DNA of 24,737 nucleotides. It comes from Verrucomicrobiota bacterium (GTDB lineage Bacteria; Verrucomicrobiota; Verrucomicrobiia; Chthoniobacterales; Terrimicrobiaceae). The DNA is taken from NCBI GenBank assembly GCA_026398285.1, contig JAPLTI010000255.1, positions 1 through 24,737 on the forward strand, given 5' to 3'. The notes under the pieces are model-generated. The model was not told the origin of the DNA and did not search any database. It saw nothing but the letters and a program-made list of their open reading frames with translations. Positions 8,327-17,350 of this stretch are shown here, in pieces; position 1 is the stretch's first letter; the number at the start of each line of letters is the position of its first letter. The translations under genes and the position numbers were made by a program.

Positions 8327-9075
8327 GAGCGGCTTTGGCTGACGGGTGGACTCGTGCGCGAGTTATCTTTATCTGGACATTGGACTGCCTGCTCGGCGCT
8401 GGCACTGTTCGTGACTTCGGCATGAAAAAGGGCAGTCAGATGGTTGCTGGTCTCTTCATCATCCAACACACCAAGTTCGCGGAGATCCTTTTCAAAAAGA
8501 CGAAGGCCCGCGATTTCCTGCACCGGCAACCATTCGTTGATATGCCTGTGAATCGAGCGCAGGTCTGTGTGGGCGGGTTCCTCGTCCTCAATCAAAATCG
8601 AGCCATCATGAAACCCTCCGCCAGAACTCTGCGGTGCGAGCGGCAGCGCCGAGATTTGAATCCAACCATCCGGACGCATCGAGCGAGTATCACCCGCCAG
8701 CCAGAGTAACACAGCGCCGTCTATGAGGCATGTGCGGGCGCGGATGTGCAGACGCGTCTGTGATTCGCGATTTCGCAATTCCTCAAAAAGCATGAGCGCA
8801 TTGTCGTGGAGAAGAATTCCCGGACCAATGAGCTCGATGGTCAAATCCTGCGGCACTTTTGCCAATGCGTCTTCAAGAATCGCAAGAAGGCGTGCTGGAT
8901 CCTTCTCGGCGAGATTGAGGTGAACCTTCGCATGGTTCTCTCGAAGAAGCGGGCTCGTGGTGGTCGGCGAATCGAAGTGGAATTCCGTTTGTGTAACAGG
9001 TCCTTGCTGGGACTTGTTCTGCGGGCGGATGAGTTTCAGGGCAGCGCGGAGGCATTGGGTGAGCGTGGTGTTCAT
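8296..9075 (-). CDS. ClpP-like protein lacking catalytic Ser and His (putative pseudoprotease)
   Basis: A 259-residue protein that does not match a named gene at sight, but whose middle (about 50-210) follows the order of ClpP/crotonase-fold serine peptidases. LTIELIGPGILLHDNALMLF stands where ClpP has I-x-L-x-INSPGG. CLIDGAVLLWLAGDTR stands where ClpP has the nucleophile segment (A-S-M-G-A-x-L-L-x-A-G). GGGFHDG is followed by a long helix (DLRSIHRHINEWL), then GLRLFEKDLREL, resembling ClpP's IEKDTERD. On this reading the nucleophile Ser is Asp119, the His is Ser142, and only the Asp (Asp197) is kept. Spacings of 23 and 55 residues compare well with about 25 and 49 in ClpP. The last 40 residues are polar and probably disordered. 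There is no signal peptide. It is downstream of the SYLF gene on the same strand (85-bp gap) and overlaps the transporter gene by 31 bp. The fold call is inference. Confidence 0.6.
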   Translation of the reverse strand: MNTTLTQCLRAALKLIRPQNKSQQGPVTQTEFHFDSPTTTSPLLRENHAKVHLNLAEKDPARLLAILEDALAKVPQDLTIELIGPGILLHDNALMLFEELRNRESQTRLHIRARTCLIDGAVLLWLAGDTRSMRPDGWIQISALPLAPQSSGGGFHDGSILIEDEEPAHTDLRSIHRHINEWLPVQEIAGLRLFEKDLRELGVLDDEETSNHLTALFHAEVTNSASAEQAVQCPDKDNSRTSPPVSQSRSQKPTAPGAT

Positions 9076-9160
9076 TTCAATGCGCAGGCTACCAACCTTG
9101 CTCGGACATCCGCTGGGGGAGCTAAAAAAAATTCAGAATTTTCCCCGCCCCATTTTTCGC

Positions 9161-9730
9161 TCAGTCCCCAGGCTCGTATTCCGTGATTTTGGTAATATGA
9201 ACGCCGATATCCAGCATGAGACCTGTCTTGCTGAATGCAAAGGTGAGGATTCCAGGCCTTTTGTTTGTCGTGGAAGCTGAGTGGGAAAAAATCCCATCCG
9301 CGATGACGAGACTTGGGGAACTCCCGATTTCAAATCCTCGGGAGTCGTAGAGATAGTCCAGCGCGTCCTCATTCATGAAAAAAATCGCATACCCGAATTT
9401 CTGGATTCCCAGCTCCAACCCGCATGAGAAGCCCGTGAGGTTGTAAAAACTCCTGGCCTTCGTTCTTTCGAAAAGAACACCCGTGGCGGTTTCCACGCCG
9501 ATTCCCAGCGCGAGTTTTTTGGCCTCTGGAAATACCAGAATCGCATAGGCGTTATCCACGTTTTCTACGGCCACCTGGCTGTGCCTGAAAAGACGGCTCA
9601 GCGCGCCTCGAGCCTTCTTTTCGATCTCGTTCGGTGGGACTGCCTCAGCGCGTGGCAAGAGCCCGATGGCGAGACACAGCAACAGAAGGCCGCACACCCA
9701 TCGCTTTCCAAAAAGGGGCAGAGTTTTCAT
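9161..9730 (-). CDS. Secreted SYLF (Ysc84-type) lipid-binding domain protein
   Basis: An 189-residue protein from the ATG complementary to 9728-9730; a TTG one codon earlier is also in frame. Residues 1-31 are a signal peptide (basic start, GLLLLCLAIGLL core, AEA cleavage region). The rest is a SYLF domain: AYAILVFPEAKKLALGIGVETATGVLF, then ARSFYNLTGFSCGLELGIQ, then FFMNEDALDYLYDSRGFEIGSSPS, and the C-terminal GILTFAFSKTGLMLDIGV. These match the family's usual order (glycine-rich strand, FY-x-LTG, FMN-x-x-AL, and a late 'SK-G-L' strand). Family members bind phosphoinositides in eukaryotes; in bacteria the function is unknown and the protein is probably periplasmic or membrane-associated. A GGTGG lies a few bases before the start, one of the few SD-like elements in this window. 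It is followed by the ClpP-like gene. Confidence 0.88.
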   Translation of the reverse strand: MKTLPLFGKRWVCGLLLLCLAIGLLPRAEAVPPNEIEKKARGALSRLFRHSQVAVENVDNAYAILVFPEAKKLALGIGVETATGVLFERTKARSFYNLTGFSCGLELGIQKFGYAIFFMNEDALDYLYDSRGFEIGSSPSLVIADGIFSHSASTTNKRPGILTFAFSKTGLMLDIGVHITKITEYEPGD

Positions 9731-9886
9731 CAAACCACCATGCCGCCGCCGCCTCTTCTCGCCTATGGGGTGAAGTCCTCATGCCTTCCTGCATATCGGC
9801 GGCGAGACAAGCCAGGCGCGGGTTTGCTGATTCATTGTTCTCAACATTAGTTGCATCGCTACGGCATCAGGGCGCGTAATAAAGGC

Positions 9887-10573
9887 ATGGCAAATATTCT
9901 AATCACAGGTGCGTCGAGCGGGGTGGGGGCAGAACTAGCGAGGCGTCTCGCAACTCGTGGAGATTCGCTTTTTCTCAGCGGCCGCTCCGAGGATAAACTC
10001 AAGAATCTCGGTTTGAACGCCTCAATTTTTGCAGGCGATCTCACTTCTCCTGGAGCAGCAGAGAAGCTTGTCGCTTCTGCCATTTCGGAGTTGGGCTCCT
10101 TGGATGTCGTCATTCACTGCGCAGGGATTGGTCTCATCAAACCAGCTGCCGACACGACGGACGCCGAATTCACGCATGTCATGAATGTGAACACTCGCGC
10201 GGCATTTCTACTCGCTCGCGAGTCCTGCAAAGCCATGGCGGCTGCAAAGAAGGGTCTTTTTATCACGATCCCTGGCATTCTCGGCAAGGCTCCTATGCGT
10301 AATGCTTCGGCCTATGTGGCCAGCAAATATGCGCTCACCGGGATGATCAAATGCTTCGCCCAGGAGTATCAGCGCTCCGGTCTGCGATTCTGCCTCTTCC
10401 ATCTTGGAGGCATCGACACGCCATTCTGGGATCAGATTCAGATGGCCGTTCAGCGCGATAAAATGATTCCCGTCGCGACGGCTGCCGACTTGATTTTACA
10501 GGCGATCGATGCGCCGCCGCATTTGGTCTTGAGCGAGGTGGTGATGCAGCCGGAGAGCCATCAGTTGGTCTGA
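9887..10573 (+). CDS. SDR-family oxidoreductase with atypical active site
   Basis: A 228-residue classical-type short-chain dehydrogenase/reductase. The Rossmann NAD(P)-binding motif TGASSGVG is at residues 7-14. SGR (31-33) after beta-2 is consistent with NADPH preference. HCAG (78-81) corresponds to the NNAG motif. NVN (100-102) supplies the structural Asn. YVASK supplies Tyr143 and Lys147. The catalytic serine, normally 13 residues before the Tyr in an N-I-S-S-x-x-G stretch, is Gly130 here (ITIPGILGKA), so catalysis may be altered or lost. The ATG at 9887 is chosen because it begins directly before the first beta strand (MANILITGAS); an upstream TTG at 9851 would add 12 residues without homology value. 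It stands alone, divergent from the SYLF gene and convergent with smpB. The substrate is unknown. Confidence 0.9.
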   Translation: MANILITGASSGVGAELARRLATRGDSLFLSGRSEDKLKNLGLNASIFAGDLTSPGAAEKLVASAISELGSLDVVIHCAGIGLIKPAADTTDAEFTHVMNVNTRAAFLLARESCKAMAAAKKGLFITIPGILGKAPMRNASAYVASKYALTGMIKCFAQEYQRSGLRFCLFHLGGIDTPFWDQIQMAVQRDKMIPVATAADLILQAIDAPPHLVLSEVVMQPESHQLV

Positions 10574-10604
10574 GCACCGCCTGATTTCGGGTAATGAATG
10601 CCGA

Positions 10605-11066
10605 TCAGCGGCCCCGCTTGTTGAATGCCGCCACTGTCCTTGCGGCCTCGCGGTCCTCGACTCGCTTCTTCAAGTCTTGGCGCTTATCGGAAGCCAATTT
10701 GCCTTTTCCGAGGCCGACTTCCACTTTGACGCGACCTTTTTTCCAATACATCCGCAAGGCGGGAATGGTGAGACCCTCGCGTTCGACGGCCGAAGCGAGT
10801 TTGTTGATCTCCGCCCGGTGTAGCAGAAGCCTGCGAGGTCGCTTGGACTCGTGCTGCTCGTGGCTCGCGCGCTCATAGGGCTGTATGGCGCAGTCGAAGA
10901 GGTAAAGGTCGCCGTTCTGTATGCGGGCGAACGCTCCTTGCATGGAGACAAAGCCTGCTCGGAGCGACTTGACCTCCGTGCCTTTCAACTCAACGCCAGC
11001 CTCGAATTTCTCGAGAATACTGTAGTCTCGGAAGGCCTTCCTGTTTGTTGTGATTTCGGAGGACAT
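10605..11066 (-). CDS. smpB: SsrA-binding protein SmpB
   Basis: A 153-residue partner of tmRNA in trans-translation, which rescues ribosomes stalled on broken mRNA. The N-terminal core is diagnostic: NRKAFRDYSILEKFEAGVELKGTEVKSLRAG, with GTEVKSLR the usual SmpB signature. The beta-barrel continues through GDLYLFDCAIQPYERAS and the LLLHRAEINKL and IPALRMYWKKGRVKVEVGLGKGKL stretches. The basic C-terminal tail (DKRQDLKKRVEDREAART...) is the part that enters the mRNA channel. Length is normal (about 150-160). It lies 30 bp after rpoZ on the same strand, so the two probably share a transcript. No ssrA gene was recognised nearby. Confidence 0.97.
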   Translation of the reverse strand: MSSEITTNRKAFRDYSILEKFEAGVELKGTEVKSLRAGFVSMQGAFARIQNGDLYLFDCAIQPYERASHEQHESKRPRRLLLHRAEINKLASAVEREGLTIPALRMYWKKGRVKVEVGLGKGKLASDKRQDLKKRVEDREAARTVAAFNKRGR

Positions 11067-11096
11067 GAATGCGGCTTGAGGGCCGCCAAGAGCCGA

Positions 11097-11306
11097 TTAG
11101 ATCGCCTCAGCCAACTCTGGCGCAACGATCACTTTGCCCTGGGCGATTTCCTGAAGCGCGATATCCGCGAGGCCCGTGCCCGGATCGACGTCGATGAGTG
11201 GACGGCTCCCGGCGTTGAGCTGGCGCACACGGCGTGAAACCCTGTTGATGAGGACCTGCGTCTCGGGAATCATTTTGGAAGATTCGTCGATGTATTGGGC
11301 TTTCAT
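11097..11306 (-). CDS. rpoZ: RNA polymerase omega subunit
   Basis: A small protein (69 residues from this start) with the omega signature VLINRVSRRVRQLNAGSRPLIDVDPGTGLADIALQEIAQGKV. It matches the usual order of a first helix ending in V-x-x-R-x-R-Q-L, a short loop with R/P-L-V-D, and the IAL-x-EI-x-x-GK helix that clamps the beta' C-terminus. Omega assists assembly of RNA polymerase. The ATG at 11304-11306 (MKAQYIDE) is chosen over the upstream in-frame ATG at 11360, because a good minus-strand promoter overlaps that upstream codon (-35 at 11369-11374, -10 at 11347-11352). The extra N-terminal residues (SRIFRNPLFQPT...) also look non-coding. It is followed by smpB and is divergent from the rplA-tsf operon, which encodes beta and beta'. 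Confidence 0.88.
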   Translation of the reverse strand: MKAQYIDESSKMIPETQVLINRVSRRVRQLNAGSRPLIDVDPGTGLADIALQEIAQGKVIVAPELAEAI

Positions 11307-11346
11307 GGGTAAATTATCCGCTGTTGGTTGAAAGAGCGGATTGCGG

Positions 11347-11374
11347 AAAATACGGCTCATTCCGGCCCAGTCAA
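11347..11374 (-). promoter_or_regulatory. Sigma70-type promoter for rpoZ-smpB
   Basis: On the minus strand, TTGACT (complement of 11369-11374) and TATTTT (complement of 11347-11352) are separated by 16 bp. An all-A/T tract (11375-11392) lies just upstream of the -35 box, in the position of an UP element. Transcription would begin near 11340, leaving about 35 nt before the ATG at 11306. Prediction by consensus only. Confidence 0.6.
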
Positions 11375-11392
11375 TTTTTTTATTTTTTTAAT

Positions 11393-11420
11393 TTGACAAT
11401 CCTCCCGACTCATCTAATTT
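11393..11420 (+). promoter_or_regulatory. Sigma70-type promoter for the rplA-tsf operon
   Basis: TTGACA (11393-11398) is a perfect -35 consensus. A 16-bp spacer follows, then TAATTT (11415-11420) as a -10 box. The 18 bp in front (11375-11392) are all A/T, as in UP elements of ribosomal promoters. The start of transcription would be near 11426-11428, which coincides with the first base of a perfect hairpin. It is back to back with the rpoZ promoter, the two -35 boxes being 18 bp apart. Confidence 0.7.
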
Positions 11421-11425
11421 CTCGC

Positions 11426-11489
11426 CTCCCGAAAACGGGAGAAACTTAACCGCAGGAGACCGGATGGTCGTTCGCACTGCACTCATTCC
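11426..11489 (+). promoter_or_regulatory. rplA mRNA leader: 5'-terminal hairpin and candidate L1 autoregulatory site
   Basis: The predicted leader begins with a perfect 6-bp stem (CTCCCG, loop AAAA, CGGGAG; 11426-11441) at or very near the transcript's 5' end. Further on, GCAG (11452-11455) can pair with CTGC (11477-11480), and GACC (11458-11461) with GGTC (11466-11469). These give two short helices joined by an asymmetric internal loop (2 nt and 7 nt). Ribosomal protein L1 is known to repress its own mRNA by binding structures of two short helices around an asymmetric loop, and L1 is the first gene here. The assignment as an L1 site is inference. No Shine-Dalgarno sequence is seen before the ATG. 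Confidence 0.4.
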
Positions 11490-12191
11490 ATGCAAAAAAA
11501 ACGAAGCAAGCGCTACCGCGAAGCGGCAGCAAAAGTTGAGGCCAATAAAAAATATGCACTGGCCGATGCGATCAACACTCTGAAGACACTTCCTGCTGTG
11601 AAGTTCGATCAGACCGTGACCCTCTCTTTCAAGCTGGGCGTGGATCCCAAGCAGAGCGACCAGATGGTGCGTGGCACCTGTCCGCTTCCAAATGGCAGTG
11701 GTAAAAATGTTCGCGTGTTGGTTTTCGCAACCGGACAAGCTGCCGAAGCCGCCACGGAAGCCGGAGCCGAAATCGTCGGATTCGAAGATGTCATCAAAAA
11801 AGTCACCGGAGGTTTCTCCGACTTCGATGTCGCCATCGCAACACCCGCAGCCATGGCTGAAGTCCGCAAGCTTGGTCGCGTTCTCGGACCTCGTGGCCTC
11901 ATGCCAAATCCAAAAACCGGCACTGTTACTGACGACACCGCGAAAGCCGTCAAAGAAGTCAAGGCAGGTCGCGTGGAATTCAAGCTCGACAAAAATGGCA
12001 ACATCGCCGTCCCAGTCGGAAAATTTTCCTTCGAACCTCAAGCCCTCGTGGAAAACGGTGCCGCCGTCATCGACGCAGTAGTCAAGGCGCGCCCGGCAAC
12101 AGCCAAAGGTTCTTTCGTAAACGCCATCACTCTCAGCGCGACAATGTCCCCTGGTCTCGCCGTGGATCCTGCACCCTACCTCAAAAACTAA
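11490..12191 (+). CDS. rplA: 50S ribosomal protein L1
   Basis: A 233-residue protein of the L1 stalk, which moves E-site tRNA, and usually a translational repressor of its own operon. The N-terminus has KRYREAAAKVEANKKYALADAI. The domain-II region has VRVLVFA. The signature GRVLGPRGLMPNPKTGTVTDD (about residues 129-149) is the family's most conserved stretch. The C-terminal half ends with KGSFVNAITLSATMSPGLAVDP. The length is standard (about 230). It is the first gene of the operon: the usual rplK (L11), nusG and secE are not upstream, where rpoZ lies divergently instead. rplJ follows after 12 nt. Confidence 0.98.
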   Translation: MQKKRSKRYREAAAKVEANKKYALADAINTLKTLPAVKFDQTVTLSFKLGVDPKQSDQMVRGTCPLPNGSGKNVRVLVFATGQAAEAATEAGAEIVGFEDVIKKVTGGFSDFDVAIATPAAMAEVRKLGRVLGPRGLMPNPKTGTVTDDTAKAVKEVKAGRVEFKLDKNGNIAVPVGKFSFEPQALVENGAAVIDAVVKARPATAKGSFVNAITLSATMSPGLAVDPAPYLKN

Positions 12192-12203
12192 GCATTTCAT
12201 TCC

Positions 12204-12725
12204 ATGAGACCCGAGAAAACACTCATCGTTTCCGACATTCGCGAGAAGCTCCAAGCTTCACCTTACTTGCTCGTCGTTGACTTCACCGGCATGAAGGTGC
12301 CGCATTTTGAAAATCTCCGCATCCGTCTGGCTGACGCCGGCGCCCGCATGAGCGTTGTGAGGAATACATTCCTTCGCATCGCTGCAACGGAGCTCCAGAT
12401 GCCTGAGCTGTCTGACTCGCTTGCGGGCCAGACTGCAATGGTCACTGGCGAAACCGACATCTGTGCTGAAGCAAAGGTTCTCAAAACCTTCGCAGCCGAG
12501 TTCAAGAAGCCAACAGTCCGCGCCGGTGTTCTCGAAAATGCGGCACTCAGTGCAGCGCAAGTTGCCGAGCTCGCCGACCTGCCAAGCAAGGACGTCCTCC
12601 GCGCCAAGCTCCTCGGCCTGCTTCAGACTCCAGCCAGCCAGTTTGTTCGCATCCTCAACGAACCCGCCGCCAGTCTGGCTCGCGTGCTCAAGGCCAAAGG
12701 CGACGCACTCGCCGGCGCCGAATAA
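12204..12725 (+). CDS. rplJ: 50S ribosomal protein L10
   Basis: A 173-residue protein that anchors L7/L12 dimers to the ribosomal stalk base. N-terminal motifs are EKTLIVSDIREKL, then YLLVVDFTGMKVPHFENLRIRLADAGARMSVVRNT, the typical L10 RNA-binding domain with a V-x-N-T/R-L segment. The C-terminal helix (about 150-170, NEPAASLARVLKAKGDAL) is where L12 dimers bind. Length fits the family. It starts 12 nt after rplA, which leaves no room for a conventional L10 leader immediately upstream. It is separated from rplL by an unusually long, hairpin-rich 149-nt spacer. Confidence 0.97.
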   Translation: MRPEKTLIVSDIREKLQASPYLLVVDFTGMKVPHFENLRIRLADAGARMSVVRNTFLRIAATELQMPELSDSLAGQTAMVTGETDICAEAKVLKTFAAEFKKPTVRAGVLENAALSAAQVAELADLPSKDVLRAKLLGLLQTPASQFVRILNEPAASLARVLKAKGDALAGAE

Positions 12726-12874
12726 TTCCAAAGAGAAAAATTTCATCACCACGCCGAAAGGCGAGGGGATGGACAACAAGAAAACACAACCGGTTCCTTG
12801 TCGGTCAGGCGGCTTCCTGACTCAATCTTCCCGATGCCTCGGGATACGACGATACCAAAACACAAATACACCAT
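12726..12874 (+). promoter_or_regulatory. Structured rplJ-rplL spacer (three hairpins)
   Basis: Three perfect small hairpins are visible. The first is CGCC-GAAA-GGCG (12752-12763), with a GNRA tetraloop. The second is a 6-bp stem GTCAGG/CCTGAC with a 6-nt loop (12804-12821). The third is a 6-bp stem TCCCGA/TCGGGA with a 4-nt loop (12829-12844). The last 30 nt before the rplL ATG are A/C-rich and unstructured. No open frame or T-run terminator is present. The spacer could tune L12 synthesis (four or more copies per ribosome), be an RNA-processing site, or bind L10-L12 (inference). Confidence 0.5.
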
Positions 12875-13258
12875 ATGGCAGATACAACCGCACTCGTCGA
12901 TCAACTCAGCGGACTCACCGTCCTTGAAATTGCTGACCTCGTTAAACAACTCGAAGAAAAATGGGGCGTTAGCGCCGCTGCTCCCGTTGCTGTAGCCGCT
13001 GCAGGCCCAGCCGGTGGAGCCGCTGCTGCACCAGCTGAGGAGAAAACCTCCTTCGACGTCATCCTTACCGATGCCGGCACCAACAAGATTGCCGTCATTA
13101 AAGAAGTTCGCGCCGCTGTGGCCGGACTCGGTCTCGCCGAGGCTAAAGCCCTCGTCGAAGGCGCACCAAAGTCCCTTAAAGAGGGCGTCACCAAGGAAGA
13201 AGCCGCTGAGATCAAGAAGAAGATCGAAGCCGCCGGCGCCAAGGTCGAAATCAAGTAA
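12875..13258 (+). CDS. rplL: 50S ribosomal protein L7/L12
   Basis: A 127-residue multicopy stalk protein that recruits and stimulates translational GTPases. The N-terminal dimerisation helices (LVDQLSGLTVLEIADLVKQLEEKWGV) occupy about 5-33. An Ala/Pro/Gly hinge spans about 34-55. The globular C-terminal domain begins KTSFDVILTDAGTNKIAVIKEVRAAVAGLGLAEAKALVEGAPKSLKEGVTKEEAAEIKKKIEAAGAKVEIK, with the conserved K-I-x-V-I-K-x-V-R and G-L-x-x-A-K-x-L-V-E-x-x-P motifs. Length is normal. It is followed by a 255-bp spacer holding an attenuator-like hairpin before rpoB. Confidence 0.98.
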   Translation: MADTTALVDQLSGLTVLEIADLVKQLEEKWGVSAAAPVAVAAAGPAGGAAAAPAEEKTSFDVILTDAGTNKIAVIKEVRAAVAGLGLAEAKALVEGAPKSLKEGVTKEEAAEIKKKIEAAGAKVEIK

Positions 13259-13272
13259 GCCAGTTTCAAACT

Positions 13273-13311
13273 CCGCAGGGAGGTCCGGAATACCTCTTGA
13301 CCTTCCTGCGG
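13273..13311 (+). terminator. Attenuator-like hairpin between rplL and rpoB
   Basis: A 13-bp stem (13273-13285 with 13299-13311; arms CCGCAGGGAGGTC and GACCTTCCTGCGG, one G-U pair) has a 13-nt loop and starts 15 nt after the rplL stop. It is followed by a weak T-rich stretch (GTTTAGCTATTTT), not a solid T-run, so partial termination or RNA processing is more likely than full stop. A shorter alternative stem, GAGGT (13280-13284) with ACCTC (13292-13296), uses part of the same arm and is mutually exclusive. In E. coli the rplL-rpoB gap holds an attenuator and an RNase III site that lower rpoBC relative to ribosomal genes; an equivalent role here is inferred. Confidence 0.7.
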
Positions 13312-13405
13312 GTTTAGCTATTTTCACACGCTCGCTTTACCAGCAAAAAAACAACCATCTGCTCCTTCGCCAATACAAAGCATTTCAGCATCCGCCATCG
13401 GATCA

Positions 13406-13468
13406 TCTGGAAATATCCAGACTCGTCCGGTCACGGAGTTTTTTGCTTTCGCGAAGAGACCGATGACC
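13406..13468 (+). promoter_or_regulatory. Additional hairpins upstream of rpoB
   Basis: TCTGGA/TCCAGA forms a perfect 6-bp stem with an AATA loop (13406-13421). Just after it, GGTCACGG (13429-13436) pairs with CCG-A-TGACC (13460-13468, one bulged A), enclosing the palindrome TTCGCGAA (13448-13455). Together with the 13-bp stem at 13273 they make the 255-bp rplL-rpoB spacer largely structured. No convincing internal promoter was found. Confidence 0.4.
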
Positions 13469-13513
13469 ACGGCCTTGGATTAGGCCAAACAACCCGCGGC
13501 ACCGCAAAAAAAC

Positions 13514-17311
<3,798 letters not shown>

Positions 17312-17350
17312 TCCCGAAATCAAAACCCGACACAACCTGACGAATCATAA

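Noticed and set aside
8185..8709. Plus-strand open frame of 174 codons bridging the transporter 3' end and the ClpP-like gene
   Set aside because: It overlaps two better-supported genes and its translation shows no recognisable domain.
11307..11360. ATG at 11360 as rpoZ start
   Set aside because: A -35/-10 pair on the same strand surrounds this codon, so it would be upstream of or at the transcript start.
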